Assembly: GCF_003149745.1 (NCBI RefSeq)
Contig: NZ_QGEG01000001.1
Location: 1,054,001 to 1,118,000, forward strand
DNA: 64,000 bases
Reading direction: 5' to 3'
Source: Flagellimonas aquimarina
GTDB taxonomy: Bacteria > Bacteroidota > Bacteroidia > Flavobacteriales > Flavobacteriaceae
The notes under the pieces are model-generated. The model searched no databases, was not told the DNA's origin, and saw only the letters and a program-made list of their open reading frames with translations. A program made the translations under genes and the position numbers. Each line of letters begins with the position of its first letter. Within the stretch, counting starts at the first letter, position 1. Of this stretch, positions 1-9,715 are shown one piece after another.

Positions 1-1044
<1,044 letters not shown>

Positions 1045-1046
1045 CA

Positions 1047-1469
1047 TTATTCCTCTTTTAATAGGGTTTCTGCTTTTTCAATACTGGAATTAATCTGCTC
1101 TCTAAGTGCCTTTACCTTGGCCTCTTCTTCATTTAACCATACTTGTTTTTCCTCTGAAAGTTCTTTTCCATCCAAGATTTCCTCAGAATCAAAACGGTTT
1201 CCAAATGCCATCATCCAGTCCATCATATTGGTGTTGGCCGCTTGAAGGTCTTTCATGGCCGATTCATATTGACGTCCAGTTTCTGTGGTATCAACTTTGC
1301 TCTTGAGCTCACCGACCAGTTTACCCAACTTCCCCATTTTGGGCATAACCTCATCATGAATGGCCATTACTTGCTGCATTTGGGTTGGCCCTTCAGTAAT
1401 GTTCTTTTTCTCTTTACATGCCGAAAAGAGAAACATAGCAATAAATATAGGTAGCAGAGATTTTTTCAT
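1047..1469 (-). CDS. Small helical lipoprotein, unknown function
   Basis: 140 residues with a lipoprotein signal (FLFSAC lipobox, Cys about residue 18) and a Met-rich, mostly helical body (MQQVMAIHDEVMPKMGKL, NTNMMDWMMAFG) that could form a coiled coil. It resembles the short lipoproteins often annotated as 'viral A-type inclusion protein' in flavobacteria; that name carries no function. It is the last gene of a minus-strand operon with a PepSY-TM protein (4-nt overlap), an outer-membrane protein and a Cys-containing small protein. The run of Met and His residues in the mature part is compatible with periplasmic metal contact, but this is inference. Its stop lies 2 nt from the convergent gldD stop. 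Confidence 0.75.
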   Translation of the reverse strand: MKKSLLPIFIAMFLFSACKEKKNITEGPTQMQQVMAIHDEVMPKMGKLGKLVGELKSKVDTTETGRQYESAMKDLQAANTNMMDWMMAFGNRFDSEEILDGKELSEEKQVWLNEEEAKVKALREQINSSIEKAETLLKEE

Positions 1470-2200
1470 TTTGTTCTTTTTTTATTGTTAATTCTAGATG
1501 TAAAAATATATAAACTAAATCCAGATAGGATAGTGAAAAGGCCAAACAAAGCAAAAGCTCTCAACAAAACATTGTTAAAATTGTCACGACCTTCATAATC
1601 CATGGTATGTAGCATCCAAAAGAAATCAAAAATGCGCCATTTATTGCTTCTAAAGGTCTGTACATTGCCGTATTCTGGTGAAACATATACGGTTGTATTG
1701 GCAGGCTCATCAAAAGTAATGGCATAGGCAGGTAAAGGCCTTCCCCGGTATTCGTGATGCTTTCCGCTATCATTAAGGTATTCAACTGTTTCTACGGGCG
1801 CAGAAACTATCAGTTTATCCTTGGCAACGGCAATACTTTCTTCTTTAGTCAATGGTTCTTGCCACGCTCCATTTTGGGCATCAAAAAGCAGTACTGATTT
1901 AAGTTGGTCTTTAAGGAACACTACTCTATAGGTGGGTCTCTGTAAAATAGAGACCACTTCTATGGAAATAATACTGTCTTGCCCATCAAAATGCTTCATG
2001 AACATGGATGGTGACACTAATGTATTGGAAGTGGAAAACGATTGTTCTTCACTTTTAAGATGTTCACCCCTAATTTCTTCAATATTGGTCCAACTAAAAT
2101 ACAGCCCTCCCAAAGTCCACAATAAAAATTGAATTCCCAATACAACGCCGAGATAGCGATGCCATTTTCTGTTGAGGCGTATAAATTCTCGTTTGGTCAT
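1466..2200 (-). CDS. PepSY-associated transmembrane protein
   Basis: 244 residues. An N-terminal membrane helix (HRYLGVVLGIQFLLWTLGG, about residues 14-34) preceded by a basic KREFIRLNRKWH stretch, a periplasmic middle part with the PepSY-like pattern (ITFDEPANTTVYVSPEYGNV), a conserved WRIFDFFWMLHTMDY segment, and a C-terminal helix (residues ~212-232). This is the short, two-helix type of PepSY_TM protein seen in Bacteroidota next to metal or siderophore genes. The ATGA overlap with the downstream lipoprotein gene indicates coupling. The substrate is not visible. The His and aromatic residues flanking both helices are conserved in related proteins and could carry electrons or metal; that is inference. 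Confidence 0.8.
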   Translation of the reverse strand: MTKREFIRLNRKWHRYLGVVLGIQFLLWTLGGLYFSWTNIEEIRGEHLKSEEQSFSTSNTLVSPSMFMKHFDGQDSIISIEVVSILQRPTYRVVFLKDQLKSVLLFDAQNGAWQEPLTKEESIAVAKDKLIVSAPVETVEYLNDSGKHHEYRGRPLPAYAITFDEPANTTVYVSPEYGNVQTFRSNKWRIFDFFWMLHTMDYEGRDNFNNVLLRAFALFGLFTILSGFSLYIFTSRINNKKRTK

Positions 2201-2212
2201 AGTTTTAAATTA

Positions 2213-2235
2213 CCTGGGACACATTGCGCCCCAGG
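2213..2235. other. Intergenic GC-rich hairpin within the metal-type operon
   Basis: A 6-bp perfect stem (CCTGGG/CCCAGG) with an 11-nt loop sits between the PepSY-TM gene and the outer-membrane protein gene. On the + strand it is followed by a T run, but no + strand gene precedes it; on the - strand, the transcribed strand, the T run is missing. It may be an RNA-processing or mRNA-stability element within the operon rather than a terminator. Confidence 0.4.
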
Positions 2236-2245
2236 AGTTTTTTTA

Positions 2246-3265
2246 TTAGAAAGAATATTGCGTTCCAAAAGTCACGGTCTCCTTGGCCTTCAACTGAATG
2301 CCATTTAAATCCTGATAAAGGGGATACCCAAATTCAAATCCCAACCTTAGGGTTTTAAGTGCCCCTTTTGAAATATAGGTATTTATGCCAACACCGGAGT
2401 TTATATAGGTGCCGCCAGAGTTATTAGTATCTGCTGTAATGACCATCATAGGGTTTAGATTTGGGTCCGCACCTTCAATTTCCCCAACAATTAGCCCTTC
2501 AAGCCTAGCTGAAACACTAAACCAGTTATTTGCTTTGATCGCAAACCAATTGTTTAGACTATATCTATTGCCATAGCGGTACTCTCTATCATTTTCCCCA
2601 AATCGGAATATCCCTCTTATTTGGCTACCCCAAGAAATAGATTCATTTTGACCTAAATAAGTTAATACCAAATTAGGGTCGAACGTACCACTACCTACTT
2701 GCATGGGGTAGGGCAATTCAGTTTCATTAGGAGAAGAGGCTGGGGTAACATCGCTCTCCGTCACACTGCCAGTAGGGATTGAAAGTCCAACTTGACCATG
2801 AAGCGTTTGCTGATTTTTATTGAAAAATTTGTACAACAAGGCAAGCTGAACATCTCCAAGACCACTGGATTCTGTATTGAAAGTGCCACCCATACGCGTA
2901 ATATGGTCCATTTCCATTGATAGGTAATTGAACATGGCCATTAAGGTGATTTTGTCACTTGGGGCAAACATGGCTCCTAACATATGCATGTTCATGGGCA
3001 TGCTTGTAGGGGTAACCATGTAATCGGACAAGGCGTCATCAAAAGAGGCATCCTCGCCACCTTGCTTGAGTTCATCCATGTTCATATACATATAGCGGTA
3101 GGAAAACATCCATTCCCCTTTTCCGTGCATATGATCTCCCATAACAGAAATGGGGGCATGGCCATCTGGTCTTCCTGCTGACCATTGTTGAGATTCATCA
3201 TTGGTTTGTTGTGCATAAAATGCGGTTGAGGCCATCAATAAAATGGCCGATATATATTTTTTCAT
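2246..3265 (-). CDS. Met/His-rich outer-membrane beta-barrel protein, probably metal-related
   Basis: 339 residues with a cleavable signal peptide ending FYAQ. The N-terminal mature part is rich in Met and His (SVMGDHMHGKGEWMFSYRYM, then MNMHMLGAMF), followed by alternating aromatic/polar beta strands and a C-terminal TVTFGTQYSF that ends in Phe, as outer-membrane barrels do. Such proteins are called 'transporter', or wrongly 'alpha-amylase', in flavobacterial genomes and lie in copper- or iron-related clusters. Neighbours are a small protein with a CNGKC motif upstream and PepSY-TM plus lipoprotein genes downstream. I infer an outer-membrane channel or sensor for a metal ion. It has no TonB plug domain, so it is not a TonB receptor. 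Confidence 0.72.
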   Translation of the reverse strand: MKKYISAILLMASTAFYAQQTNDESQQWSAGRPDGHAPISVMGDHMHGKGEWMFSYRYMYMNMDELKQGGEDASFDDALSDYMVTPTSMPMNMHMLGAMFAPSDKITLMAMFNYLSMEMDHITRMGGTFNTESSGLGDVQLALLYKFFNKNQQTLHGQVGLSIPTGSVTESDVTPASSPNETELPYPMQVGSGTFDPNLVLTYLGQNESISWGSQIRGIFRFGENDREYRYGNRYSLNNWFAIKANNWFSVSARLEGLIVGEIEGADPNLNPMMVITADTNNSGGTYINSGVGINTYISKGALKTLRLGFEFGYPLYQDLNGIQLKAKETVTFGTQYSF

Positions 3266-3299
3266 CGGTTTTTGGTATTGAAATTATAGGGGGTTCGCT

Positions 3300-3315
3300 T
3301 ATAACGAATGTTATA
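3300..3315. promoter_or_regulatory. Perfect 6-bp inverted repeat upstream of the outer-membrane protein gene
   Basis: TATAAC-GAAT-GTTATA is a perfect dyad in the 84-nt gap between the Cys-containing small protein gene and the outer-membrane protein gene. It could be an operator or a weak hairpin in the leader. No regulator gene is adjacent, so the assignment is open. Confidence 0.35.
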
Positions 3316-3349
3316 ATACCTCCTTAAAATAAATTTGTGCTAGTGTATT

Positions 3350-3724
3350 TTAAGAAAGAATGCTTGGCGGATGAAAACTATAAGCACAATACAGAAAAGC
3401 ATAACCGTTGGAATAATCAAAGTGATTTTGATCTGGGACTGTAGCTGGTTTTTTGGAATTGTAAAACATTAAATCAACAAAGCCAATGGGATATTCTTCC
3501 AACATGATTTTTGGAAGGCCTTGTTTTTTTTCTTCATTCTGTTCAGAAAGTTGCTGCATAAGGTAACATTTACCATTACATTGCAACTCTACTTTGTCTT
3601 TATTGATGCACAGAAACTCCGCTATATAATCTTCATAGATAACGTACTCCAACATTGGTGCAATAGGGCGTACCATGGCCATTAGATAGAGCAATACAAA
3701 ACAATATGCGATTGAGTGTTTCAA
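3350..3724 (-). CDS. Small membrane-anchored protein with CNGKC motif, unknown function
   Basis: 124 residues. An N-terminal hydrophobic segment (SIAYCFVLLYLMAMV) acts as signal or anchor, then LCINKDKVELQCNGKCYLMQQL, a Cys-rich motif that recurs in a family of short Bacteroidota proteins found beside copper, iron or TonB-receptor genes. The C-terminus is rich in His, Tyr and Cys (AFLYCAYSFHPPSILS). It is the first gene of the minus-strand operon reaching 1047. On its own strand a TAATTTTG box (3744-3751 on the +) matches the Bacteroidota -7 element just upstream. The Cys and His pattern suggests metal binding; function is not established. Confidence 0.68.
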   Translation of the reverse strand: MKHSIAYCFVLLYLMAMVRPIAPMLEYVIYEDYIAEFLCINKDKVELQCNGKCYLMQQLSEQNEEKKQGLPKIMLEEYPIGFVDLMFYNSKKPATVPDQNHFDYSNGYAFLYCAYSFHPPSILS

Positions 3725-3810
3725 CTATGTTTCTTGCGTACTGCAAAATTAGATCATAAAGTGTAAAAAGTCTTAAAATTAGGCGGACTTTTGCATCTTA
3801 AAATTGAAAT

Positions 3811-4716
3811 GTGAACGAACACAAAAAGAAGTGGATTTATTTGATCGTACTGTCCATAATCTGGGGGACATCCTATATTTTGATTAAAAAAGGGCTTGAA
3901 GGTTTTAATCCTATTCAACTTGGTTCTGTTCGTATTGTTTTGGCGGCACTCTTTTTATTCATGGTCGGATTTAAATCCCTAAGGACTATTTCAAAAAAAG
4001 AATGGTTTTGGGTTGGTGTTTCTGGAGTTGTTGGAAGCTTTATCCCTATGTTTTTGTTCGCCTTTGCCGAAACCGAAATTGATAGCAGCATAGCATCAAT
4101 ATTAAATTCGTTGGTGCCACTTTTCACTCTATTTATTGGACTGTTCGTTTTTGGAGTGGGGTTTACCAGAAATCAATTGTTAGGGGTTGTAATTGGATTA
4201 TTGGGAGCTGCGTTTTTAATCTTTTTTGGAACAGAAGTAAATCCTGACCAAAACTATTGGTATTCCGGGTTTGTTATAATTGCAACTATTTGTTATGCGA
4301 GCAATGCAAATATTATAAAGAACAAGTTACAAGATGTATCTCCTATGGGAATTGCAGCTGGGAATTTTGCCGTGATTTTAGTGCCAGGTATTGTCATTCT
4401 TTTGTTCTCTGGATTTTTGGACGAAGATGTGATTGCAGGACCATATTTTTTTAGCTCATTGGGCTACATAGTAATATTATGTATAATGGGGACATGTGTT
4501 GCCAAAGTGATGTTTAATAGACTAGTTCAGATTTCTACGGCAGTGTTTTCTGTTTCCGTTACATATTTAATCCCCATAGTAGGCATTTTTTGGGGTGTTT
4601 TGGATGAAGAAAAGTTCACGCTATCACAATTATTTGCAGCCCTGGTAATTTTGTTGGGCGTCTACTTGGTAAATAAAAAGAAGGCGCCGCAAAGGACGCC
4701 TTCTTTTAAAAGATGA
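3811..4716 (+). CDS. EamA/DMT-family transporter
   Basis: 301 residues with about ten hydrophobic helices in two five-helix repeats, each starting with the EamA pattern (IIWGTSYILIKKGLEGFNPIQLGSVR near residue 16 and a second repeat from about residue 150). This drug/metabolite transporter family sits in the inner membrane and usually exports amino acids, metabolites or small toxic compounds; the substrate cannot be read here. The start is GTG; the preceding in-phase alternative is absent and an overlapping ATG runs straight into TGA. The C-terminal basic tail KKKAPQRTPSFKR is encoded by a transcription terminator hairpin, so the end of the gene is constrained by RNA as well as protein. Confidence 0.87.
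   Translation: MNEHKKKWIYLIVLSIIWGTSYILIKKGLEGFNPIQLGSVRIVLAALFLFMVGFKSLRTISKKEWFWVGVSGVVGSFIPMFLFAFAETEIDSSIASILNSLVPLFTLFIGLFVFGVGFTRNQLLGVVIGLLGAAFLIFFGTEVNPDQNYWYSGFVIIATICYASNANIIKNKLQDVSPMGIAAGNFAVILVPGIVILLFSGFLDEDVIAGPYFFSSLGYIVILCIMGTCVAKVMFNRLVQISTAVFSVSVTYLIPIVGIFWGVLDEEKFTLSQLFAALVILLGVYLVNKKKAPQRTPSFKR
4675..4710. terminator. Bidirectional terminator overlapping the 3' end of the EamA gene
   Basis: AAGAAGGCG pairs with CGCCTTCTT (9 bp, 10-nt loop), with T runs on both strands. It lies inside the last codons of the EamA gene and serves the convergent M16 peptidase operon on the other strand as well. Confidence 0.8.
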
Positions 4717-4723
4717 TTTGATT

Positions 4724-6796
4724 TTATTCGAAATCAGATGCAGTTACACCTGCATTGACCTTGATTTCTTTTACCACAAACTCAAAGTTTTGAGGTCCCA
4801 TGGTCTGAGACAGTTTGAAGGGGAACTTGATACCAGAAACCTCCTTATAGTCATCAAACTCTACAGTATTTGACATTTGCTGCCCCTGTACTTCTTCAAT
4901 ACTGATTTCTTGCAGCTTAAGACCGGTTTCTACATCGTAGAATGAAGATTTTTTATCTGTTATCTTAAGCTTATATGCTTTTTTATCACCTATTGGTTCA
5001 ATACCTTCTAAAGTAATATTACCAGCTGCTAAGTAGTTCAATTCTGGGAAGGCTGCGGATTCTTCTTTTATCCTTTCAATTTCTTCATCAGAGAGATCTT
5101 TGCGCTGCCCTTGAGCAACCATGTAGCCACTATCACCATCCAAAACCTGCTTTTGCATAGAGTTCCCCATGACTTTTATGTCTTGCATAAATTGGTCTTT
5201 GGATGTTTTCTTCATTTCCAACTCCAATTTCATCCCTTGCATTTCTGCTTCGGCTAACATTGCATATGAGTCTACCCCCTCCAATTTTTCTTTTCCACCT
5301 ATTGCTTCCATATACTTTTCCAAAATAGCTTCTGCCGTTATCCCTTCAGGAATTGCAGAACTGTAATCTGGTTTTTCAGTTTTGGTCGCATACTTGTCAT
5401 AAAACAGAACAGGTACTTTTTTGTTATTGAAGGTCACTTTTTCAAGATTTTCCAATACTTCACTTCCTTTTCCTGTTACTACGATTCGAGCATTTGTAGT
5501 TGAAAAATATTTTTGAGCAGCCTTCTGTACATCAGCCACGGTTACGGCATCAATTCTTTCTAAGTAGGTTTTGTAAAAGTCCTTGGGCAAATCTTCTGTT
5601 TCAATGTTCAACGCATAATTGGCGATGGTTTCTGGCTTTTCCAAAGCCATGACAAAGCTCCCGGAATATTTAGCTTTTGCATTAATGAGTTCTTCTTCTG
5701 TTACAGGTTCTTTTACGATTCTATCTAGCTCACTTAGAATTTGAACCACGGAGCTGTCGGTTACCATATTTCTCACCTGCGCATAGGCATTAAATCGCAT
5801 AGGGCTATACTTATTGTCCCTAATACCAGAGTAAGAGCCATAGGTATATCCCTTATCCTCTCTTAGGTTTTTAAATAACCTAGCTTGAGAACCTCCTCCC
5901 AATATTCTATTGGCCAAAAGGGCATTTAAATAATCCTCGTCCTTCATTTTCAATTCTGTGATGTTTTGCACGGCAACTTCAGACTGTACAGAATTAGGGA
6001 CATCAACAAAATTGATTTGATTGTATTGTGCATCCATGGGCTTAGAATAGCTAAAAGAAGGTGGAACCGCCTTTGACCAAGGAGTGAAATTTGTAGTAAC
6101 TAATTCCTTTACATTTTCAAAATCTACATCTCCAATAATCACCAAATAGGCATTTGCAGGCACAAAATATGATCTATAATATTGTTCCACATCCAACAAT
6201 GTTACATTGTTTACCGTTTCTTCGGATGTGATTTCTCCAAATGGATGGTTTTTTCCATAGGCCAATGCCAGTTGTACTCTTGTTGCGATGGCAGAAACAT
6301 CTTTTTCTTCTGATTTTAAGCCCGTAATGATCCTGTCCTTTTCTTTATTGAACTCCTCTTGGGTAAAATTGGGATTTAGTGCGGCATCCGTCATAAGTTC
6401 TAGAATTCTAGGAAAATATTTGGAAAGACAACTTGCGGATGCGCTTTGGTCTCCAATGGTTATTGAAGCTCCTAAAAAATCAACTTCTTCATAAAAATCA
6501 TCTTTGGGAATGGACTTAGATCCCTTGCCCAACAGACTTGATGTTAAATCTGAAACACCTGCCTTGTCTCCTTGTAAAATAGGAGGGTTATCTATGGTCA
6601 GCTGAATGGAAACCCTTGGGAGCTTATGGTTTTCAACAACCATCACTTTGAGTCCGTTATTTAGTTCAAAGCGGGCGGGTTCCTGTAAATTTATTTCTGG
6701 AGCGGGCCCTGGTTTAGGTTGTGTGCTCCTATCAATTTGGGCATACGATGCTGTAATAAAAAGGGACAGCAAGGAAAAAACTATATACTTTTTCAT
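4724..6796 (-). CDS. M16-family peptidase-like protein without the zinc motif (probable non-catalytic partner)
   Basis: 690 residues with a signal peptide (ending ASYAQ). Residues ~40-450 have the M16 fold (FELNNGLKVMVVENHKLPRV start, LLANRILGGGSQARLF in the second half), but the HxxEH zinc site expected near residue 90 is absent; the sequence there is SDLTSSLLGKG. Residues ~480-690 form an extra domain resembling an outer-membrane-lipoprotein-sorting-type beta sheet (EKYMEAIGGKEKLEGVDSY onward). It follows the catalytic M16 gene by 1 nt, so the two very likely form a heterodimer in the periplasm, as mitochondrial-processing-type and other bacterial M16 pairs do. The catalytic subunit is the upstream gene; this one probably binds substrate. 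Confidence 0.87.
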   Translation of the reverse strand: MKKYIVFSLLSLFITASYAQIDRSTQPKPGPAPEINLQEPARFELNNGLKVMVVENHKLPRVSIQLTIDNPPILQGDKAGVSDLTSSLLGKGSKSIPKDDFYEEVDFLGASITIGDQSASASCLSKYFPRILELMTDAALNPNFTQEEFNKEKDRIITGLKSEEKDVSAIATRVQLALAYGKNHPFGEITSEETVNNVTLLDVEQYYRSYFVPANAYLVIIGDVDFENVKELVTTNFTPWSKAVPPSFSYSKPMDAQYNQINFVDVPNSVQSEVAVQNITELKMKDEDYLNALLANRILGGGSQARLFKNLREDKGYTYGSYSGIRDNKYSPMRFNAYAQVRNMVTDSSVVQILSELDRIVKEPVTEEELINAKAKYSGSFVMALEKPETIANYALNIETEDLPKDFYKTYLERIDAVTVADVQKAAQKYFSTTNARIVVTGKGSEVLENLEKVTFNNKKVPVLFYDKYATKTEKPDYSSAIPEGITAEAILEKYMEAIGGKEKLEGVDSYAMLAEAEMQGMKLELEMKKTSKDQFMQDIKVMGNSMQKQVLDGDSGYMVAQGQRKDLSDEEIERIKEESAAFPELNYLAAGNITLEGIEPIGDKKAYKLKITDKKSSFYDVETGLKLQEISIEEVQGQQMSNTVEFDDYKEVSGIKFPFKLSQTMGPQNFEFVVKEIKVNAGVTASDFE

Positions 6797-6797
6797 C

Positions 6798-8120
6798 TTA
6801 ATTTGCTTCTTTTTGTTCTGGTAAATACTCTAGTTCTACTCTCTGGTTTACCTTCAAATATTTTTTGGCAACTTCCATTATCTCTTCACGGGTGATGGAA
6901 CGATATATATCAATCTCTGTATTGATAAGGTTGGTGTTATCACGTAACATATAATTTTCTGCAAGAGAGTTTGCCACTCCCGCAATGCTGCTGTTGGCAT
7001 TTACAAAGTTGTTTTCAAATTTGTTCTGAAGCTTCTGATAATCTTTTTCTGAAATCAGTTCTGATTGTACTTTTAGAATCTCCTCATCTATTTCTTTCTT
7101 GATATCTTGAATTGAATTTTCTCCCACGGGTAAACCGCCAACAACATATGAGCTATAATCTTCAGCGTCAATGGGCACCGAAAATATTTGAAGCGCTATT
7201 TTTTTCTCGTCCACTAATTTTTTATACAATTTGGAACTTTCACCATCACTTAAATAAGTGGAAATCATATTGATTACATAGGAATCCCTTTCTGCTTGCC
7301 CAGGAGTCCTATAAGCAAGTAAAATTGCCGGAATCTGAATATTGGGATCATGGTATTTTGCTTTTATGGTAGTGGTAATTGGATCTTCAACAACAGTGTT
7401 TCTTTTTATATCTGCACCTCTTGGGATTGGTCCAAAATAGTCGGAGACCATTTTTTTTGTTTTTTCTGTATCTATATCTCCTGCTATGACCAAAACGGCA
7501 TTGTTTGGAACATAATAGACTTTATTAAAATTCTTAAAATCATCAAGACTTGCACTTGCCAAATGATCTAAAGAACCTATTACTCCCCAACGGTATGGAT
7601 GCTTGGTGTATAGATTTTTAAGAAGTTCATCAAAAAAAGCACCATAAGGAGAATTATCAACTCTAAGCCTTCTTTCTTCCTGGACCACTTCTTTTTGCGT
7701 GTCCACCCCAATTTGCCCTATTATAGGGTGCATTAATCGCTCCGATTCTAACCATAGCCCCGTTTCAAGACTGTTGGAAGGAAATGTTTCATAGTAATAT
7801 GTACGGTCAAGGAATGTGTTGGCATTACCACTTCCTCCATTTGAGGAGACTATTTTATCCCACTCTCCTCTTTCTATGTTTTTTGTTCCCTCGAACAAAA
7901 GATGCTCAAAAAAATGTGCAAATCCGGTTTTACTTGGGTCTTCGTCTTTAGATCCAACATGGTACATTACTGCGGTGGTAACAACGGGTGCGGCATTGTC
8001 TTGATGCAAGATTATATGGAGTCCGTTATCTAGATCATACTCTTCAAAAGCAACCTCCTGAGCTGTAAGAAAGTTACCAACTGCGAGCACGAAAAACGCA
8101 GAGAATAAGTGTCTTTTCAT
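6798..8120 (-). CDS. M16-family zinc metallopeptidase, catalytic subunit
   Basis: 440 residues with a signal peptide (MKRHLFSAFFVLAVGNFLTAQ). The inverted zinc motif HFFEH lies at residues 69-73, with the distal Glu region VVQEERRLRVDN about 75 residues later, so all metal ligands are present. The C-terminal M16_C domain carries the usual IAGDID and GESSKLYKKL patterns. It is a single-domain length (about 440) and should act in the periplasm on small unfolded peptides. It is cotranscribed with the zinc-less M16 protein directly downstream (1 nt gap). Convergent with EamA and divergent from the DUF4199 gene across 180 bp. Confidence 0.92.
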   Translation of the reverse strand: MKRHLFSAFFVLAVGNFLTAQEVAFEEYDLDNGLHIILHQDNAAPVVTTAVMYHVGSKDEDPSKTGFAHFFEHLLFEGTKNIERGEWDKIVSSNGGSGNANTFLDRTYYYETFPSNSLETGLWLESERLMHPIIGQIGVDTQKEVVQEERRLRVDNSPYGAFFDELLKNLYTKHPYRWGVIGSLDHLASASLDDFKNFNKVYYVPNNAVLVIAGDIDTEKTKKMVSDYFGPIPRGADIKRNTVVEDPITTTIKAKYHDPNIQIPAILLAYRTPGQAERDSYVINMISTYLSDGESSKLYKKLVDEKKIALQIFSVPIDAEDYSSYVVGGLPVGENSIQDIKKEIDEEILKVQSELISEKDYQKLQNKFENNFVNANSSIAGVANSLAENYMLRDNTNLINTEIDIYRSITREEIMEVAKKYLKVNQRVELEYLPEQKEAN

Positions 8121-8300
8121 AATAGTGAATTTTGTATTGATGTAATAAATAGGATTAGACTAGCTTTTTAGATTGATGTTACGCTAAATATAGGATAAAA
8201 TTTAAAAGACACATACAATATCAGGCAAGTGTTTAACAAGAAATTGTAGTATAATTCGCGAACATTCAGTAAATTAAACATCCACCAAAAATTTAACGAG

Positions 8301-8747
8301 ATGAAAAATCTAACACTCCCTATTCGTTTTGGAATCGTTACCAGTGCATGTTTGATGGCCTATTTTTTAATATTATCCCTTTTAGGGAAGCATACCAACG
8401 TGTTTTTTAGTTTGTTAAATGGTGTTATCACCGGTTTTGGGATTTATGAAACTATTAAGTATACCAAGTTAAAACTGGGAAAGGGTTTTTCTTATGGGAA
8501 AGGCTTTACAGCTGGGATTACGACAGGATTTGTGGCCACATTGCTTTTTACTATTTTCTTTGCCCTTTATTCCACAGAATTGAACTCCAGTTTTTTAAAA
8601 GAACTCTCTGAGGTCTGGGCAAAGGATTATGCCAATTTTCAGGGAATAGTTTTCTTTACTGTTGCCATAATGGGTTTTGCAACCACTCTGGTCTTGACGT
8701 TGTCTTTTATGCAGCTTTTTAAAACCTCCAATAATCCAAAAAAATAA
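8301..8747 (+). CDS. DUF4199-family membrane protein
   Basis: 148 residues with four predicted membrane helices (about 9-27, 33-48, 68-92, 118-140) and the GKGFSYGKGFTAGITTGFVATL motif that marks DUF4199 proteins of Bacteroidota. Function is unknown. It stands alone between the M16 operon and rplU. The body lacks catalytic-looking residues; it may be a small structural or regulatory membrane protein. Confidence 0.82.
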   Translation: MKNLTLPIRFGIVTSACLMAYFLILSLLGKHTNVFFSLLNGVITGFGIYETIKYTKLKLGKGFSYGKGFTAGITTGFVATLLFTIFFALYSTELNSSFLKELSEVWAKDYANFQGIVFFTVAIMGFATTLVLTLSFMQLFKTSNNPKK

Positions 8748-8770
8748 TGTGTCAAAAGGTTGAATATTAC

Positions 8771-8800
8771 TTGTGAATTAAGGATTTAGCAGTATATTTG
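8771..8800 (+). promoter_or_regulatory. Promoter of rplU-rpmA
   Basis: TTG at 8771, 19-nt spacer, then TATATTTG at 8793-8800. This is a full match to the Bacteroidota housekeeping promoter (-33 TTG, -7 TAnnTTTG). It leaves a leader of roughly 45 nt before the rplU ATG. Confidence 0.72.
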
Positions 8801-8850
8801 CACCCGCTAATTTTGATAAAGCGCAAGTAAATTAATCTAATTAACGCATT

Positions 8851-9408
8851 ATGTACGCAATTGTAGAGATGGCAGGGCAGCAGTTTAAAGTTGCAAAAGA
8901 CCAAAAAGTGTACGTTCACCGTTTGCAGACAGAAGAAGGTAAAAAAGTAACTTTTGACAAAGTTCTTCTTTTGGATGACGGAGGTAACGTTACTGTTGGC
9001 GCCCCAGTCATAGAAGGTGCGGCCGTTGAGGCCAAAGTAGTAAAACACCTCAAAGGTGATAAAGTAATTGTCTTTAAAAAGAAAAGGCGTAAAGGATACC
9101 GTGTAAAAAACGGGCATAGACAATCTTTAACAGAGATTGTTGTTGAAGGGATTGTTGCAAAAGGAGCTAAAAAAGCTGCCCCTGCAAAAGCCAAAGCTGA
9201 AAAGCCAGCTCCGCAAGCCAAAAAAGCTGTAGCTGCTAAAACAGAGGCACCTAAGAAGGAGGCTCCAAAGAAAACTGCACCAAAAAAGGCAGTTGAAGAT
9301 TTGAGCGGTAAAACGGTGGCAGAGTTGAAGGAAATGGCAAAAGCAAAAGGCGTTACAGGTATTTCTTCAATGAAAAAAGCTGATTTGATAGAAGCTTTAA
9401 ACAAATAG
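8851..9408 (+). CDS. rplU: Ribosomal protein L21 with C-terminal extension
   Basis: 185 residues. Residues 1-100 are a normal L21 ([22 protein letters not shown] start; [16 protein letters not shown] near 73-89). The rest is extra: an Ala/Lys/Pro-rich linker (about 108-147) and a 37-residue helical end, [18 protein letters not shown] and IEALNK, which looks like a Rho N-terminal/HeH-type fold known for nucleic-acid contact. Typical L21 has about 103 residues. The extension is familiar from Flavobacteria. It is followed by rpmA at 24 nt, the usual L21-L27 operon. L21 binds 23S rRNA in the large subunit; what the extension does is not known. Confidence 0.96.
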   Translation: MYAIVEMAGQQFKVAKDQKVYVHRLQTEEGKKVTFDKVLLLDDGGNVTVGAPVIEGAAVEAKVVKHLKGDKVIVFKKKRRKGYRVKNGHRQSLTEIVVEGIVAKGAKKAAPAKAKAEKPAPQAKKAVAAKTEAPKKEAPKKTAPKKAVEDLSGKTVAELKEMAKAKGVTGISSMKKADLIEALNK

Positions 9409-9432
9409 ATTAAGAACTAAAAATTATATATC

Positions 9433-9693
9433 ATGGCACATAAGAAAGGTGTAGGTAGTTCAAAAAACGGTAGAGAATCAGAATCGAAACGCTTAGGCGT
9501 TAAGATTTTTGGTGGACAGGCTGCTGTTGCTGGTAACATCATTGTTAGACAACGTGGTACTAAGCACAATCCTGGAGAGAATGTTTATGCAGGAAAAGAC
9601 CATACATTGCACGCCAGAGTTGATGGTGTAGTAAAATTTGAAAAGAAAGTTGGTGGAAAATCATATGTTTCCATTGAGCCGTTTGAAGCTTAA
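9433..9693 (+). CDS. rpmA: Ribosomal protein L27
   Basis: 86 residues with the full L27 sequence pattern: [16 protein letters not shown] at the start, [21 protein letters not shown] in the middle. The N-terminus reaches the peptidyl-transferase centre in the 50S subunit. There is no N-terminal propeptide of the Firmicutes type. Second gene of the rplU operon and followed by a clear terminator. Confidence 0.98.
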   Translation: MAHKKGVGSSKNGRESESKRLGVKIFGGQAAVAGNIIVRQRGTKHNPGENVYAGKDHTLHARVDGVVKFEKKVGGKSYVSIEPFEA

Positions 9694-9715
9694 TACTTTA
9701 GGCGCTAAAATTTTT

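Noticed and set aside
8916..9404. 162-residue open frame opposite rplU
   Set aside because: Mirror of the Lys/Ala-rich L21 extension; low-complexity Ala/Phe pattern and no motif.
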